Shown: positions 44,055 through 52,710 of the stretch, piece after piece
Numbering within the stretch: the first letter of the stretch is position 1
How the letters are laid out: the number at the start of each line of letters is the position of its first letter
From: NVTR01 sp036479015
GTDB lineage: Bacteria; Pseudomonadota; Alphaproteobacteria; Rhodobacterales; Rhodobacteraceae
Assembly: GCA_036479015.1 (NCBI GenBank)
Contig: JAZGFB010000034.1
Span: 1-64,000, forward strand
Length of the DNA: 64,000 bases
Reading direction: 5' to 3'
Translations under genes and position numbers: made by a program
Notes under the pieces: generated by a model
The model's input: only the letters and a program-made list of their open reading frames with translations
Databases searched by the model: none
Told to the model about the DNA's origin: nothing

Positions 44055-45265
44055 CAGATGCGCTCCAATATGGTTGCGGCGCCCATGCCCGAGGCAATGC
44101 ACAGGGTGGCCAGGCCAAGTTCCTTGTCCGATCGTTCCATTTCATCGAGCAGGGTGCCGATGATGATCGCGCCGGTTGCGCCCAAAGGGTGGCCCATGGC
44201 GATAGAGCCGCCGTTGACGTTAACCTGCGCCGGGTCGACATCAAAGGCTTGTTGAAAGCGCAGCACCACAGATGCGAAGGCTTCGTTCACTTCGAACAGG
44301 TCGATGTCGCTGATCGCCATGCCATTATCGGCCATTATTTTTTCGGTCACCGGCACCGGGCCGGTCAGCATGATGGTGGGGTCAGTGCCGACCTTGGCGG
44401 TGGCGCGAATGCGGGCGCGGGGTTTCAGGCCGTTTTGTTCGCCAAATTGTTTTGAGCCGATCAGGATCGCCGCCGCACCATCAACGATGCCGGATGAATT
44501 GCCGGCATGGTGGATATGGTTGATCTTTTCCAGATGCGGGTATTTCATCATGGCGATTTTATCAAAGCCGGGCATGACTTCGCCCATGGCCTTAAACGCC
44601 GGGTTCAGCGCGCCAAGGGCCTGCATGTCGGTGCCGGGGCGCATATATTCGTCCCGGTCTAGAATGGTCAGGCCGTTTTGGTCTTTGATGGTGACAATTG
44701 ATTTGGCAAAGCGCTTGTCGTCCCAAGCGGCCTGGGCGCGGTTTTGTGAGCGCACTGCCAGGGTGTCGGCGTCGTCGCGGGAAAAGCCGTATTCGGTGGC
44801 GATGATATCTGCCGAAATGCCCTGGGGGACGAAATAGGTTTTCATGGCCAGACTGGGGTCAACGGCTATTGCCGCCCCGTCGCTGCCCATTGGCACCCGG
44901 CCCATCATTTCAACGCCACCGGCAATGTATGCGTCCCCGGCGCCGCCGCGGATCTGGTTGGCGGCAAGGTTCACCGCCTCCATTCCGGAGGCGCAGAACC
45001 GGTTGATGGCCAGGCCGGGGATGCTTTCATCCAGATCGGAGGCCAGCACGGCCGAGCGCGCAAGGCAGCCGCCCTGTTCGCCCACTTGGGTGACGTTGCC
45101 CCAGATCACGTCTTCCACGGCGTGGCCTGTCAGGCTGTTGCGGGTTTTTAGGGCGTTCAGGATTTGGGCGGACAGGTTCACCGAGGTAAGTTCGTGCAAA
45201 GACCCATCTTTGCGGCCTTTGCCGCGGGGGGAACGCACTGCGTCGTAGATATAAGCTTCAGACAT
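44054..45265 (-). CDS. fadA: Acetyl-CoA C-acyltransferase (3-ketoacyl-CoA thiolase)
   Basis: 403-aa thiolase. Nucleophile Cys in NRFCASGMEAVN (near 90), His in GGSIAMGHPLGATGA (near 355) and the second Cys in CIASGMGAATI (near 390). It makes the final cleavage of beta-oxidation. 11 nt downstream of the GST gene, 1-nt overlap with the cupin gene. Confidence 0.94.
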   Translation of the reverse strand: MSEAYIYDAVRSPRGKGRKDGSLHELTSVNLSAQILNALKTRNSLTGHAVEDVIWGNVTQVGEQGGCLARSAVLASDLDESIPGLAINRFCASGMEAVNLAANQIRGGAGDAYIAGGVEMMGRVPMGSDGAAIAVDPSLAMKTYFVPQGISADIIATEYGFSRDDADTLAVRSQNRAQAAWDDKRFAKSIVTIKDQNGLTILDRDEYMRPGTDMQALGALNPAFKAMGEVMPGFDKIAMMKYPHLEKINHIHHAGNSSGIVDGAAAILIGSKQFGEQNGLKPRARIRATAKVGTDPTIMLTGPVPVTEKIMADNGMAISDIDLFEVNEAFASVVLRFQQAFDVDPAQVNVNGGSIAMGHPLGATGAIIIGTLLDEMERSDKELGLATLCIASGMGAATILERI

Positions 45266-45276
45266 TTGGGTCTCCT

Positions 45277-45912
45277 TTAAGCGCGGTCTTTGGGTGAGCC
45301 GGGCATCAGATCATAGGGGTGTTTCCAGCCGGGGGTGTCAGATATGCGGGTCAGCCAGGCGTCAATATTGGGCCAGTCGGCGCGGACAAAACCAAAGGGT
45401 TCCGGGTAAAACAGGTAACCGCAACAGGAAATGTCGGCGATGGTGAGGGTGTCGCCCACCAGCCAGCTGTGGTTGGCCAGGGCATTGTCCAGCACCTTAT
45501 AGGCGCTTTTCAGGCGGGCCTGGGTAAAGGCGATAACCTCGGCGGGGCGTTTGTCTTCGGGCAGGAAATTCGCCAAAAACCGGGTCATGCCAGCAGGGGA
45601 TGACATTTTATGGTTGTCCCAAAACTGCCAGCGCAGAATTTCGCGCCGCGCAGCAGCCGAGCGCCCGCCCAGTTTGCCGGATTTTGAGGATATGTAATCC
45701 TGAATGACGCCGGATTGCGACAGGGTGATATCGCCGTCCTGCATCACCGGCACCTCGCCCATGGGGTTCAGTTCCAGAAATTCTGGTGTGCGCCCGGCAC
45801 CGTTGAAAAAGTCAACAAATTCGGGCTGCCATTCAAGGCCGGAAAGTTCCAGGGTCAGGGCCGCCTTATAGGCATTGCCACTTTCGCCAAAGCAGAAAAG
45901 CTTAATTGTCAT
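45277..45912 (-). CDS. Glutathione S-transferase family protein
   Basis: 211 aa: thioredoxin-like N-terminal domain (1-~80, with FGESGNAYKAALTLE and the glutathione-binding VPVMQDGDITLSQSG) and an all-helical C-terminal domain with VGDTLTIADISCCGYLF. Substrate unknown. It heads the GST-thiolase-cupin run beside the beta-oxidation genes. Confidence 0.88.
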   Translation of the reverse strand: MTIKLFCFGESGNAYKAALTLELSGLEWQPEFVDFFNGAGRTPEFLELNPMGEVPVMQDGDITLSQSGVIQDYISSKSGKLGGRSAAARREILRWQFWDNHKMSSPAGMTRFLANFLPEDKRPAEVIAFTQARLKSAYKVLDNALANHSWLVGDTLTIADISCCGYLFYPEPFGFVRADWPNIDAWLTRISDTPGWKHPYDLMPGSPKDRA

Positions 45913-45936
45913 ATCAGTCCTTTTTGAAATGAAGCA

Positions 45937-45987
45937 GCGGGGGTTTCACACCCCCGCACCCCCGTGGAGTATTTTTGCAAAGAAAAA
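45937..45987. repeat. Intergenic hairpin plus GAGTATTTTTGCAAAGAAA repeat, copy 1
   Basis: Hairpin GCGGGGGT-TTCAC-ACCCCCGC (45937-45957), then CACCCCCGTG and the motif GAGTATTTTTGCAAAGAAAA (45967-45986). This arrangement, a GC-rich stem followed by an AT-rich motif, recurs here (46105-46127, 52690-52710) and I recall it as common between genes in Rhodobacteraceae. Confidence 0.65.
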
Positions 45988-46104
45988 TCCGGTGTGTAGG
46001 GGTTTGTTAACTTTGGTCGGTCAGAATTTGAAGTGCGGTACAGGCTGGAGAGCCGATGGCCGTCAAAGGAAAAGTCGCCCTGGTGCCTATGGTTCCGGGG
46101 CGCA

Positions 46105-46127
46105 TTTTTTTCTTTGTTAAAATACTC
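46105..46127 (-). repeat. GAGTATTTT..CAAAGAAA repeat, copy 2 (inverted)
   Basis: Reverse-strand copy GAGTATTTTAACAAAGAAAA. It faces copy 1 (45967), so the two bracket an otherwise featureless 233-nt space between the GST gene and the small ORF. Confidence 0.55.
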
Positions 46128-46145
46128 AAAATTCAACATATCAGC

Positions 46146-46358
46146 CTATCGCTTCCGAGCGTCTAAATCAGAATTGAACAGCTGCAATTTGGCTGTCATG
46201 TTTTCTTCATCGATGACGCTGTTGAAGTTTTCAAACAGAAACGACAGGGCTTCACCCTCATCCAACCCGGCGTCAGAGGCGAAGCGTTTTAGGCGGCGAT
46301 AGCCATCTTCGGTCATTGCAACCGGAAAGCGGCGGGTTAGTCGGAAACGTTTTGCCAT
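46146..46358 (-). CDS. Small conserved-looking protein, possible ribbon-helix-helix fold
   Basis: 70 aa, basic N-terminus. The pattern KRFRLTRRFPVAMTEDGY then RRLKRFASDAGLDEGEALSFLFENF (a strand followed by two helices) resembles a ribbon-helix-helix DNA-binding protein. AAGGT lies 8 nt before the ATG, and the gene starts 10 nt after the acyl-CoA dehydrogenase stop, so it is probably the last gene of that operon. Function unproven. Confidence 0.65.
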   Translation of the reverse strand: MAKRFRLTRRFPVAMTEDGYRRLKRFASDAGLDEGEALSFLFENFNSVIDEENMTAKLQLFNSDLDARKR

Positions 46359-46368
46359 ATTTTTTACC

Positions 46369-48147
46369 TTAAAATTGATCTGCGGCCAGCGCCATGACAC
46401 TATCAGCGCCTGAGGTGATGCGCGCCAGGTGCATTGTCGTGGCGGGCAGTTGCCGGGCCATATAGTAGCGCCCGGTGGCGATTTTGGTATCGTAAAAATC
46501 AACATCAGTGGCGCCGCTTTCCAGTGCAGCCATTGCTGATTGCCCCATGCGGGCCCACATGAGCCCCAGGCAGACATGGCCGAACAGGTGCATGAAGTCA
46601 TAGGAACCAGCCAATGCGTGGTTCGGGTTTTTCATGCCGTTTTGCATGAAGTACATTGCCGCCGCTTGCAGGTCTTTAGACGCGGCCTTTAGTGGGTCAA
46701 GGAAATCGGCTTTTAGGGCATCGTTACCAGCGTTTTCAGCGATGAAGGTTTTCACCAGATCAAAGAACGCCATGAGCGGTTTACCACCATCGGCGGCCAG
46801 TTTGCGGCCCACCAGGTCCAGCGCCTGCACGCCGTTCGCGCCTTCGTAAATTTGGGCGATCCGGGCGTCGCGCACAAACTGCGACATGCCGTGTTCTTCG
46901 ATATAGCCGTGGCCGCCAAACACCTGTTGCGCCTGCACTGTCATTTCAAAGCCTTTGTCGGTCTGAAAACCTTTGATCACCGGCATCAGCAGGGACACCA
47001 GGCCATGGGCGTCTTTGTCGCCGCTGTGTTTGACCTGATCAATCAGCGACGCCCCCCATAGGGTAAAGGCCCGCGCGCCTTCGATGAACGACTTTTGATC
47101 CATCAGGTTGCGCCGGATGTCGGGGTGAACGATCAGCGGGTCGGCCGGGCCATCCGGGTTTTTAGCGCCGGTTACGTCGCGCCCTTGCAGGCGGTCTTTG
47201 GCGTAGATTACCGCGTTTTGATAGGCGGCTTCGGCCTGGGCATACCCCTGCATGCCAACGCCGTGGCGGGCTTCGTTCATCATGGTGAACATGGCGCGCA
47301 TGCCCTTATGTTCTTCGCCGATCAAATAGCCGGTGGCCCCATCGTAATTCATGACACAGGTGGCATTGCCGTGGATGCCCATTTTTTCCTCAAGAGACCC
47401 AACGGATACGCCGTTACCGGCGCCAATGCTGCCGTCAGCATTGACCAGAAATTTGGGCACGATGAACAGCGACACACCTTTGATGCCTTCGGGGCCGCCG
47501 GGAATTTTTGCCAGCACCAGGTGGATCACATTTTCCGACAGGTCATGGTCACCTGCCGAAATGAATATCTTTTCACCGGTCACTTTGAAGGTGCCGTCAC
47601 CCTGGGGCTCGGCTTTGGTGCGCATCAGGCCCAGATCAGTGCCGCAATGGGATTCTGTCAGGTTCATGGTGCCGGTCCAGGTGCCGGCCACCATGTTGGG
47701 CAGAAAAGTATCCTTTAGCGCGTCAGAGGCATGGGCGTGGATCGCCGAATAGGCACCATGGGTCAGGCCCGGGTAGATGTTGAACGCCATATTGGCGGCA
47801 ACAAACACCTCACCGACGCAGGTTCCCAACACATATGGCATGCCCTGGCCGCCATATTTCGGGTCCAGATCCAGCCCCATCCAGCCGCCGGTTTTCAGCT
47901 GGTCAAAAGCGTCTTTGAACCCATCAGGTGTGCGCACGATGCCGTTTTCAAGCGTGCAGCCCTGTAGATCACCCACCGCGTTCAACGGCGCCAATACGTT
48001 GCTTGCCAGTTTTCCGGCCTCTTCCAGAACGGCCGATGTGAAATCGGGTTCAAGTTCATCATATCCGGGGGTGTCGGATGCACAAACGTTCAGAACCTGG
48101 TGCAGCACAAACTGCATGTCTTTGGTGGGGGCGGTATAGCTGGTCAT
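46369..48147 (-). CDS. Acyl-CoA dehydrogenase, long form (DmdC-like family)
   Basis: 592-aa FAD enzyme. It has the usual three acyl-CoA dehydrogenase domains (MNLTESHCGTDLG and KIFISAGDHD near residues 160-205; catalytic Glu in IYEGANGVQALDL near 440) plus a ~120-residue C-terminal extension. This long subfamily includes roseobacter DmdC, which oxidises 3-methylmercaptopropionyl-CoA from DMSP, but gene context here (thiolase, fadJ) favours ordinary fatty acyl-CoA. It follows the MerR gene by 18 nt and precedes the small ORF by 10 nt. Confidence 0.88.
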   Translation of the reverse strand: MTSYTAPTKDMQFVLHQVLNVCASDTPGYDELEPDFTSAVLEEAGKLASNVLAPLNAVGDLQGCTLENGIVRTPDGFKDAFDQLKTGGWMGLDLDPKYGGQGMPYVLGTCVGEVFVAANMAFNIYPGLTHGAYSAIHAHASDALKDTFLPNMVAGTWTGTMNLTESHCGTDLGLMRTKAEPQGDGTFKVTGEKIFISAGDHDLSENVIHLVLAKIPGGPEGIKGVSLFIVPKFLVNADGSIGAGNGVSVGSLEEKMGIHGNATCVMNYDGATGYLIGEEHKGMRAMFTMMNEARHGVGMQGYAQAEAAYQNAVIYAKDRLQGRDVTGAKNPDGPADPLIVHPDIRRNLMDQKSFIEGARAFTLWGASLIDQVKHSGDKDAHGLVSLLMPVIKGFQTDKGFEMTVQAQQVFGGHGYIEEHGMSQFVRDARIAQIYEGANGVQALDLVGRKLAADGGKPLMAFFDLVKTFIAENAGNDALKADFLDPLKAASKDLQAAAMYFMQNGMKNPNHALAGSYDFMHLFGHVCLGLMWARMGQSAMAALESGATDVDFYDTKIATGRYYMARQLPATTMHLARITSGADSVMALAADQF

Positions 48148-48165
48148 AGAGTAAATCCTTAGTAT

Positions 48166-48570
48166 TCAGGCATTTTTGTCGGCATCTTGTTTTTCAAACG
48201 CTTTGATTTGAGCTTTTCCCTGTCGCATCACTTCTTTGAAATCGTCAATTGTCTGGTTCAGTTCATCGCGCTGGCTTTCCATTTCGCTAAGGCGCAACAA
48301 CCCGAGTTCGTAGGTTTTTTTGATCTGGGTCTGCATTTGGTCGCCGATGTAATAAAGGTCCAGAAGGTGACCGATATTTTCCAGGGAGTAGCCAAATCGC
48401 TTACCTCGTTGGATCAGTTTCAGGCGGACACGATCACGGTTGTAGTATAGGCGTTTCTGCCCGATGCGTTGGGGCGTTAACAGTTTCTTTGCTTCGTAAA
48501 ACCGTAAGGTCCGCGCGGTGATGTTAAAGCTGTCGCTCATCTGGCTAATGGTCATTGCAGGATCTGACAA
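48166..48570 (-). CDS. MerR family regulator (downstream paralogue)
   Basis: 134 aa. N-terminal winged helix (about 6-75: SDSFNITARTLRFYEAKKLL, QKRLYYNRDRVRLKLI) and a C-terminal coiled coil (about 85-125) with no cysteine metal site, as in MerR regulators of acyl-CoA catabolism. Start TTG 48570 is 6 nt after AGGAG; the ATG five codons on has no site. Likely first gene of the operon with the acyl-CoA dehydrogenase. An ACGTTAACGT palindrome lies 66-80 nt upstream. Confidence 0.88.
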   Translation of the reverse strand: MSDPAMTISQMSDSFNITARTLRFYEAKKLLTPQRIGQKRLYYNRDRVRLKLIQRGKRFGYSLENIGHLLDLYYIGDQMQTQIKKTYELGLLRLSEMESQRDELNQTIDDFKEVMRQGKAQIKAFEKQDADKNA

Positions 48571-48635
48571 ATGCGTCTCCTATCGCGGGTCTGTCATACT
48601 ATATGGGTTGCGTCGTCAGTCAGTTACAAGCTTAG

Positions 48636-48650
48636 TTGACGTTAACGTAA
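48636..48650. promoter_or_regulatory. Candidate MerR operator TTGACGTTAACGTAA
   Basis: Palindrome with perfect core ACGTTAACGT, between the two MerR genes and upstream of the one starting at 48570. It resembles the ACGT-repeat sites I recall for LiuR-type MerR proteins controlling acyl-CoA degradation. Confidence 0.55.
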
Positions 48651-48702
48651 GCAAAACGTGGCGTCACATATGAATTTGGCGTGGCCAGTGCCTGAAATTT
48701 TA

Positions 48703-49071
48703 TTAGCTTAGCCGGTCGGCAGTTTCGTCGCGCAGTTTCTTAAGCTCGCCTATGGCCCCGTTAAGGTCCGATTGCTGTTGTTTGAGTGTTTCAAGCTGGC
48801 GGTCGGCGAATTCAATCCAGACTTTCATTTGGTTTTCGCTGCTTTCAGAGTTGTAAATTTCCAGCCATTGGCGAATTTCCTCAAGGGAAAAGCCAAAGCG
48901 GCGGCCCCGCATGATCAATTTCATGCGTCCGATTTCACGCGGTGTGTAAAACCGGTTTCGGCCTTGTTTTTCGGGGGTCAGCAATTCGATGTATTCATAG
49001 TACCGCAGGGTGCGGGGCGTGACCTCAAATTCGGCGCACATTTCTTTAAATGTCATGCGGGCGATGGTCAT
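48703..49071 (-). CDS. MerR family regulator (upstream paralogue)
   Basis: 122 aa, clearly paralogous to the MerR at 48166-48570 (shared pattern TPRTLRYYE, LLTPE, RFGFSLEEI, LEIY). C-terminal coiled coil about 75-118. ATG 49071 follows GGAGG by 8 nt. Two MerR genes in tandem next to fad genes suggests paired or hierarchical control of beta-oxidation. Confidence 0.88.
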   Translation of the reverse strand: MTIARMTFKEMCAEFEVTPRTLRYYEYIELLTPEKQGRNRFYTPREIGRMKLIMRGRRFGFSLEEIRQWLEIYNSESSENQMKVWIEFADRQLETLKQQQSDLNGAIGELKKLRDETADRLS

Positions 49072-49131
49072 CGTAAGTGCCTCCTGCTGGTAGGATAGTA
49101 ACAATCAGCCGGAGGATCAAATCACATTGGG

Positions 49132-50280
49132 TTAATTCATAAACCCGGGGGCAAGAAAATAGAAACCGTAGGCGACGATAATGGCCGGTACGCTTGAATA
49201 GGCCGTCGCCAACACGGCCGCTTTTGGGTTTAGCGCAATGGCGGGAAACAGCGCATCGCCGTCGTTGGAAATGGCATTACCGATGACGGCGGCGAACGGG
49301 ATGATACCGTTTATATAAAGCGTGGTCACCAGCACCTGGGGGCCGCAGCCGGGAATGAAGCCGACAACAATCGCAATAAGCGGCAGCAGTGGTGCGACAG
49401 ACATGAACATGGCTTCCAGGTCCAGCCCGGCATAGGCGGCCAGATAGTCATAGGCCAGATAGGCACCGATCACCCAGACAGAGATGAATGAGGTTTCTTC
49501 AGCCATGCGCGTCACTGGGCTATCGGCGGTGTTTGTCATGGCCTGCAATGATGATGTTGACCAGATCAGCAGGCCCAGCACTGTGCCCGTCACGCCGATC
49601 CAGATAACTGAAACCCCTGCAATACTGGTTATGCTAATCTGAGCCAGCTGTGCGCCGCCAACCACCAGACCAGGCACGATCAATGCCAGATAGGCATAGT
49701 CACGCCAGCGGCTTTTGCCCACAACGGGGGCAACAGTGCACTGTTTGGACGGGTCTGGTGTCAGGTCAATTTTGTTGAACCGATCCACAAGCCAGCCTGA
49801 AATGATGCCAACGGTGAACGACAGCGGCAAAATAACAAGTGCTGCGTCTGGTCGGGTGGCGATCATCAGAAATGCGGCGTCGCCCATGGTTGCTGTCAAG
49901 GTTGCAACCACCGCGCCAAAGCCAACATTGCCTGATGAATAGGCCGCAACCACCACCACGGCACCACCGCAGCCGGGCGTTGCGCCCAGCAGGGCGGCCA
50001 GGGGCACCTGAAAGCCTTTGGAATTTTTCAGCGATGTGCCAATGTCAAATTTGAACACGCGCTCTGCGCCATAAAACATTAACAGCGTCAGGGCGACAAA
50101 TGCCGAAACCTGGGTATAGGCGTCGGTCATCAACTGGCGTGTCAGCGTGCCCAGATCCCCCGGCATTGCTGCCAGTGAAAGCATAACAACGATAACCGCC
50201 AGCCGTTTCGTGCGAAACGGTCCGATGGTGTCTGTGGCAACAAAGGTTACCGGTATCGTTGGTTCGATGTTAAGTGTCAT
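49132..50280 (-). CDS. Ten-helix putative heavy-metal/manganese exporter
   Basis: 382-aa polytopic protein with an internal duplication: GATPGCGGAVVVVAAYSSG in the first half and GFIPGCGPQVLVTTLYING in the second, the hallmark of the 10TM heavy-metal exporter family (called putative manganese or arsenic efflux proteins). Substrate is not proven. I placed the start at ATG 50280 (MTLNIEP); 40 codons of open frame upstream cover the operator and probably are not translated. A Fur-family-like palindrome lies 20 nt upstream. Confidence 0.8.
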   Translation of the reverse strand: MTLNIEPTIPVTFVATDTIGPFRTKRLAVIVVMLSLAAMPGDLGTLTRQLMTDAYTQVSAFVALTLLMFYGAERVFKFDIGTSLKNSKGFQVPLAALLGATPGCGGAVVVVAAYSSGNVGFGAVVATLTATMGDAAFLMIATRPDAALVILPLSFTVGIISGWLVDRFNKIDLTPDPSKQCTVAPVVGKSRWRDYAYLALIVPGLVVGGAQLAQISITSIAGVSVIWIGVTGTVLGLLIWSTSSLQAMTNTADSPVTRMAEETSFISVWVIGAYLAYDYLAAYAGLDLEAMFMSVAPLLPLIAIVVGFIPGCGPQVLVTTLYINGIIPFAAVIGNAISNDGDALFPAIALNPKAAVLATAYSSVPAIIVAYGFYFLAPGFMN

Positions 50281-50299
50281 CTGGGCCTGCGGGCTGTTG

Positions 50300-50316
50300 T
50301 TGCGAATAATTCTCAA
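50300..50316. promoter_or_regulatory. Fur/Mur-like palindrome upstream of the metal exporter
   Basis: On the gene strand TTGAGAATTATTCGCAA, a 17-bp interrupted palindrome of form TTGNGAATNATTCNCAA, 20 nt before the chosen start. Such GAAT-N-ATTC sites are typical of Fur, Mur and Irr family metalloregulators in alphaproteobacteria. Confidence 0.5.
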
Positions 50317-50386
50317 TTGCATAGATAGCACTTGTGGTGCTAATGGCAAGGGCAAATAAATTGCGGCACAGAAAGGCAGCTTGACC

Positions 50387-50812
50387 ATGGAAAAACCCAA
50401 CCCCCACCCCGGCCAGCAATTTATTGACGCGCTGCCATATGCCCGGGCGCTTGAGCTGCAGCTTATCGATTATTCCCCCGGTATTGTTGAAATGCAGCTG
50501 CCCTATAACGCCGATCTGATCGGGGATCCGGAAACCGGGGTGATCCATGGGGGTGCGGTGTCGGCGCTGTTGGATACCTGCGCCGGGGCGGCCGTTATGA
50601 GCCACCCGGATGGGGTGAGCGGTACCGCAACGCTTGATTTGCGCATTGACTATATGCGCCCGGCAACCCCCGGGCAGGCCATATCGGCGCGGGCCGAATG
50701 TTACCATGTCACCAAATCGGTCGCTTTTATCCGCGCCACCGCCATGGATGACGACCGCGATCGACCTGTGGCCAGTGCCACGGGTGCCTTTACAGTGGGG
50801 CGCGCGAAATGA
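50387..50812 (+). CDS. PaaI-type hotdog thioesterase (first of pair)
   Basis: 141-aa single hotdog domain. The active-site region GVIHGGAVSALLDTCAGAAV (near 50) and RIDYMRPATPG are typical of PaaI/YdiI acyl-CoA thioesterases. ATG 50387; a TTG two codons upstream is possible. Overlaps the next gene by ATGA. Substrate unknown. Confidence 0.85.
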   Translation: MEKPNPHPGQQFIDALPYARALELQLIDYSPGIVEMQLPYNADLIGDPETGVIHGGAVSALLDTCAGAAVMSHPDGVSGTATLDLRIDYMRPATPGQAISARAECYHVTKSVAFIRATAMDDDRDRPVASATGAFTVGRAK

Positions 50813-51318
50813 GCCGGGCCCGCCCGGAACCGGTGCAGGTGATCAAGCAACGTCGCGATGGCGCCCTGCATTCGCTGGTGGCGGGGGTGCCGTTTGTCCG
50901 CTTTCTTGGTATTGAATTTGCCCGCCGTGGCGATGAGCTGACGGCGACAATGCCCTATGATGATAAGCTGATCGGCAACCCGATGCTGCCGGCCCTGCAT
51001 GGTGGGGCAACGGCGGCATTCCTAGAGGTTGCGGCAATTATTGAGCTAAGCTGGTCAACGCTGTGGCAAGACATTGAAGCCGGGACTGTTGATCTGGCAT
51101 CACCGGAGCAAAAATATGTGCCAATACTACCCAAGACCATTGATTTTTCAGTGGATTATCTGCGCACTGGTTTGCCGCGTGATGCCTATGCGCGGGCTAG
51201 GGTTAACCGGTCGGGGCGGCGCTATGCCAGCGTCCATGTTGAGGCCTGGCAGGATAATCGCAGCCGGTTGTTTGCCCAAGCCACCGGGCATTTTCTGATG
51301 CCTGATCGAGATGGCTGA
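50809..51318 (+). CDS. PaaI-type hotdog thioesterase (second of pair)
   Basis: 169-aa hotdog protein related to the preceding one: LPALHGGATAAFLEVAA and FSVDYLRTGLPRDA occupy the same positions. It has an N-terminal extension of ~30 residues and an insert before the central strand. The tandem suggests a heteromeric or divergent-substrate pair. Overlaps the MATE gene by 8 nt. Confidence 0.82.
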   Translation: MSRARPEPVQVIKQRRDGALHSLVAGVPFVRFLGIEFARRGDELTATMPYDDKLIGNPMLPALHGGATAAFLEVAAIIELSWSTLWQDIEAGTVDLASPEQKYVPILPKTIDFSVDYLRTGLPRDAYARARVNRSGRRYASVHVEAWQDNRSRLFAQATGHFLMPDRDG

Positions 51319-52627
51319 ACCGGCTAAATTAACCCATCGGCGGGTTTTGAACATTGCCGTTCCCATTGTTTTGTCCAATGCCACGGTGCCCATTTTGGGG
51401 GCGGTGGATACCGGTGTTGTTGGCCAGCTGGGGCTGGCCGCCCCCATTGGTGCAGTGGGTATCGGTGCCGTCATTTTAGCGGTGATCTATGGCATCCTTA
51501 GCTTTTTGCGCATGGGCACCACCGGGCTTGTGGCCCAGGCCAAGGGTGCCGGGGACGGGGCCGAAACCGGGGCTTTGCTGATGCGCGCCCTGCTGATCGG
51601 TGCGGGTATGGGGGCGGTTTTTGTGCTGGGGCAGGTTTGGCTGTTTCAGGCGGCGTTTGTGTTGGCGCCAGCCTCGCCGGACGTGGAAGGGTTGGCCCAG
51701 GATTACCTGCGCATTCGGATTTGGGGCGCGCCGGCAACCATATCGCTTTATGCGGTGACAGGCTGGCTTATTGCGATGGAGCGCACCCGCGGGGTTCTGG
51801 TGTTGCAGCTGTGGATGAACGGGCTGAATATTGGCTTGGACATCTGGTTTGTGCTGGGGCTTGGCTGGGGCGTGGAAGGTGTGGCCGTGGCCACATTGAT
51901 CGCCGAATGGAGCGGGTTGGCGCTGGGCCTGTGGCTGTGCCGGGCAGCGTTTATGGGTGACAGGTGGCATGACTGGGCCCGGATATTTGACCGGATCAAG
52001 ATCCGCCGCATGATGGCGGTTAACAGTGATATCATGGTGCGTTCTGTCATTTTGCACCTGAGTTTTGCGACGTTTTTGTTTCTGGGGGCGCGCCATGGCG
52101 ATGTGACTTTGGCAGCCAATCAGGTGATCCTGCAATTTTTGGAAATAATGGCCTTTGGGCTGGATGGGTTTGCCTTTGCCGCCGAGGCATTGGTGGGCTC
52201 GGCACTGGGGGCGCGTAACCGCACCGGGCTGCGCCGGGCGGCGATTATGACGTCGCAATGGGGCGTGGCCATGGTGGTGCCGTTTGCGCTATTTTTCTGG
52301 TTTGGCGGGCCTTGGTTGATTGATCTGATGGCGACAGCGCCTGATGTGCGGGCCGAGGCGCGGCTGTATCTGCCCTGGATCGCTATTGCCCCGATCATTG
52401 GTATCGGGGCCTGGATGCTGGATGGCATTTTCATTGGTGCCACCCGCACCCGCACCATGCGCAACGCGATGATACTGTCGGGGGCGGTGTATGTGGTGGC
52501 GTTGTTTTTACTGGCCCCCTTTGGCAACCACGGATTATGGCTGGCGCTGATGGTGCTGAATGTGACCCGCACGGTGACGCTGGGGCTGAGTTATCCGGCG
52601 CTGGAGCGCGCGGCCGCGCCAGATTGA
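51311..52627 (+). CDS. MATE family efflux transporter (DinF-like)
   Basis: 438-aa protein with twelve predicted helices in two repeats. N-terminal LNIAVPIVLSNATVPILGAVDTGVVGQLG is the usual DinF/MATE opening, and the second half starts near 230. It expels drugs or metabolites in exchange for Na+ or H+. Translationally linked to the thioesterases. Confidence 0.9.
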   Translation: MAEPAKLTHRRVLNIAVPIVLSNATVPILGAVDTGVVGQLGLAAPIGAVGIGAVILAVIYGILSFLRMGTTGLVAQAKGAGDGAETGALLMRALLIGAGMGAVFVLGQVWLFQAAFVLAPASPDVEGLAQDYLRIRIWGAPATISLYAVTGWLIAMERTRGVLVLQLWMNGLNIGLDIWFVLGLGWGVEGVAVATLIAEWSGLALGLWLCRAAFMGDRWHDWARIFDRIKIRRMMAVNSDIMVRSVILHLSFATFLFLGARHGDVTLAANQVILQFLEIMAFGLDGFAFAAEALVGSALGARNRTGLRRAAIMTSQWGVAMVVPFALFFWFGGPWLIDLMATAPDVRAEARLYLPWIAIAPIIGIGAWMLDGIFIGATRTRTMRNAMILSGAVYVVALFLLAPFGNHGLWLALMVLNVTRTVTLGLSYPALERAAAPD

Positions 52628-52689
52628 GTGCCTGCGGCACATTAGTTTTCTTAAGGGGTCGCCCAAGGGCGACATCCGCTCCGCTTGGG

Positions 52690-52710
52690 GAGTATTTTGC
52701 AAAGAAAAAA
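52690..52710 (+). repeat. GAGTATTTTGCAAAGAAA repeat, copy 3
   Basis: GAGTATTTTGCAAAGAAAA preceded by the hairpin GTCGCCC-AA-GGGCGAC (from 52658) and CGCTTGGG. Same layout as the copy at 45937-45987. It lies at the convergent ends of the MATE and ArsC-like genes and may terminate both. Confidence 0.55.
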
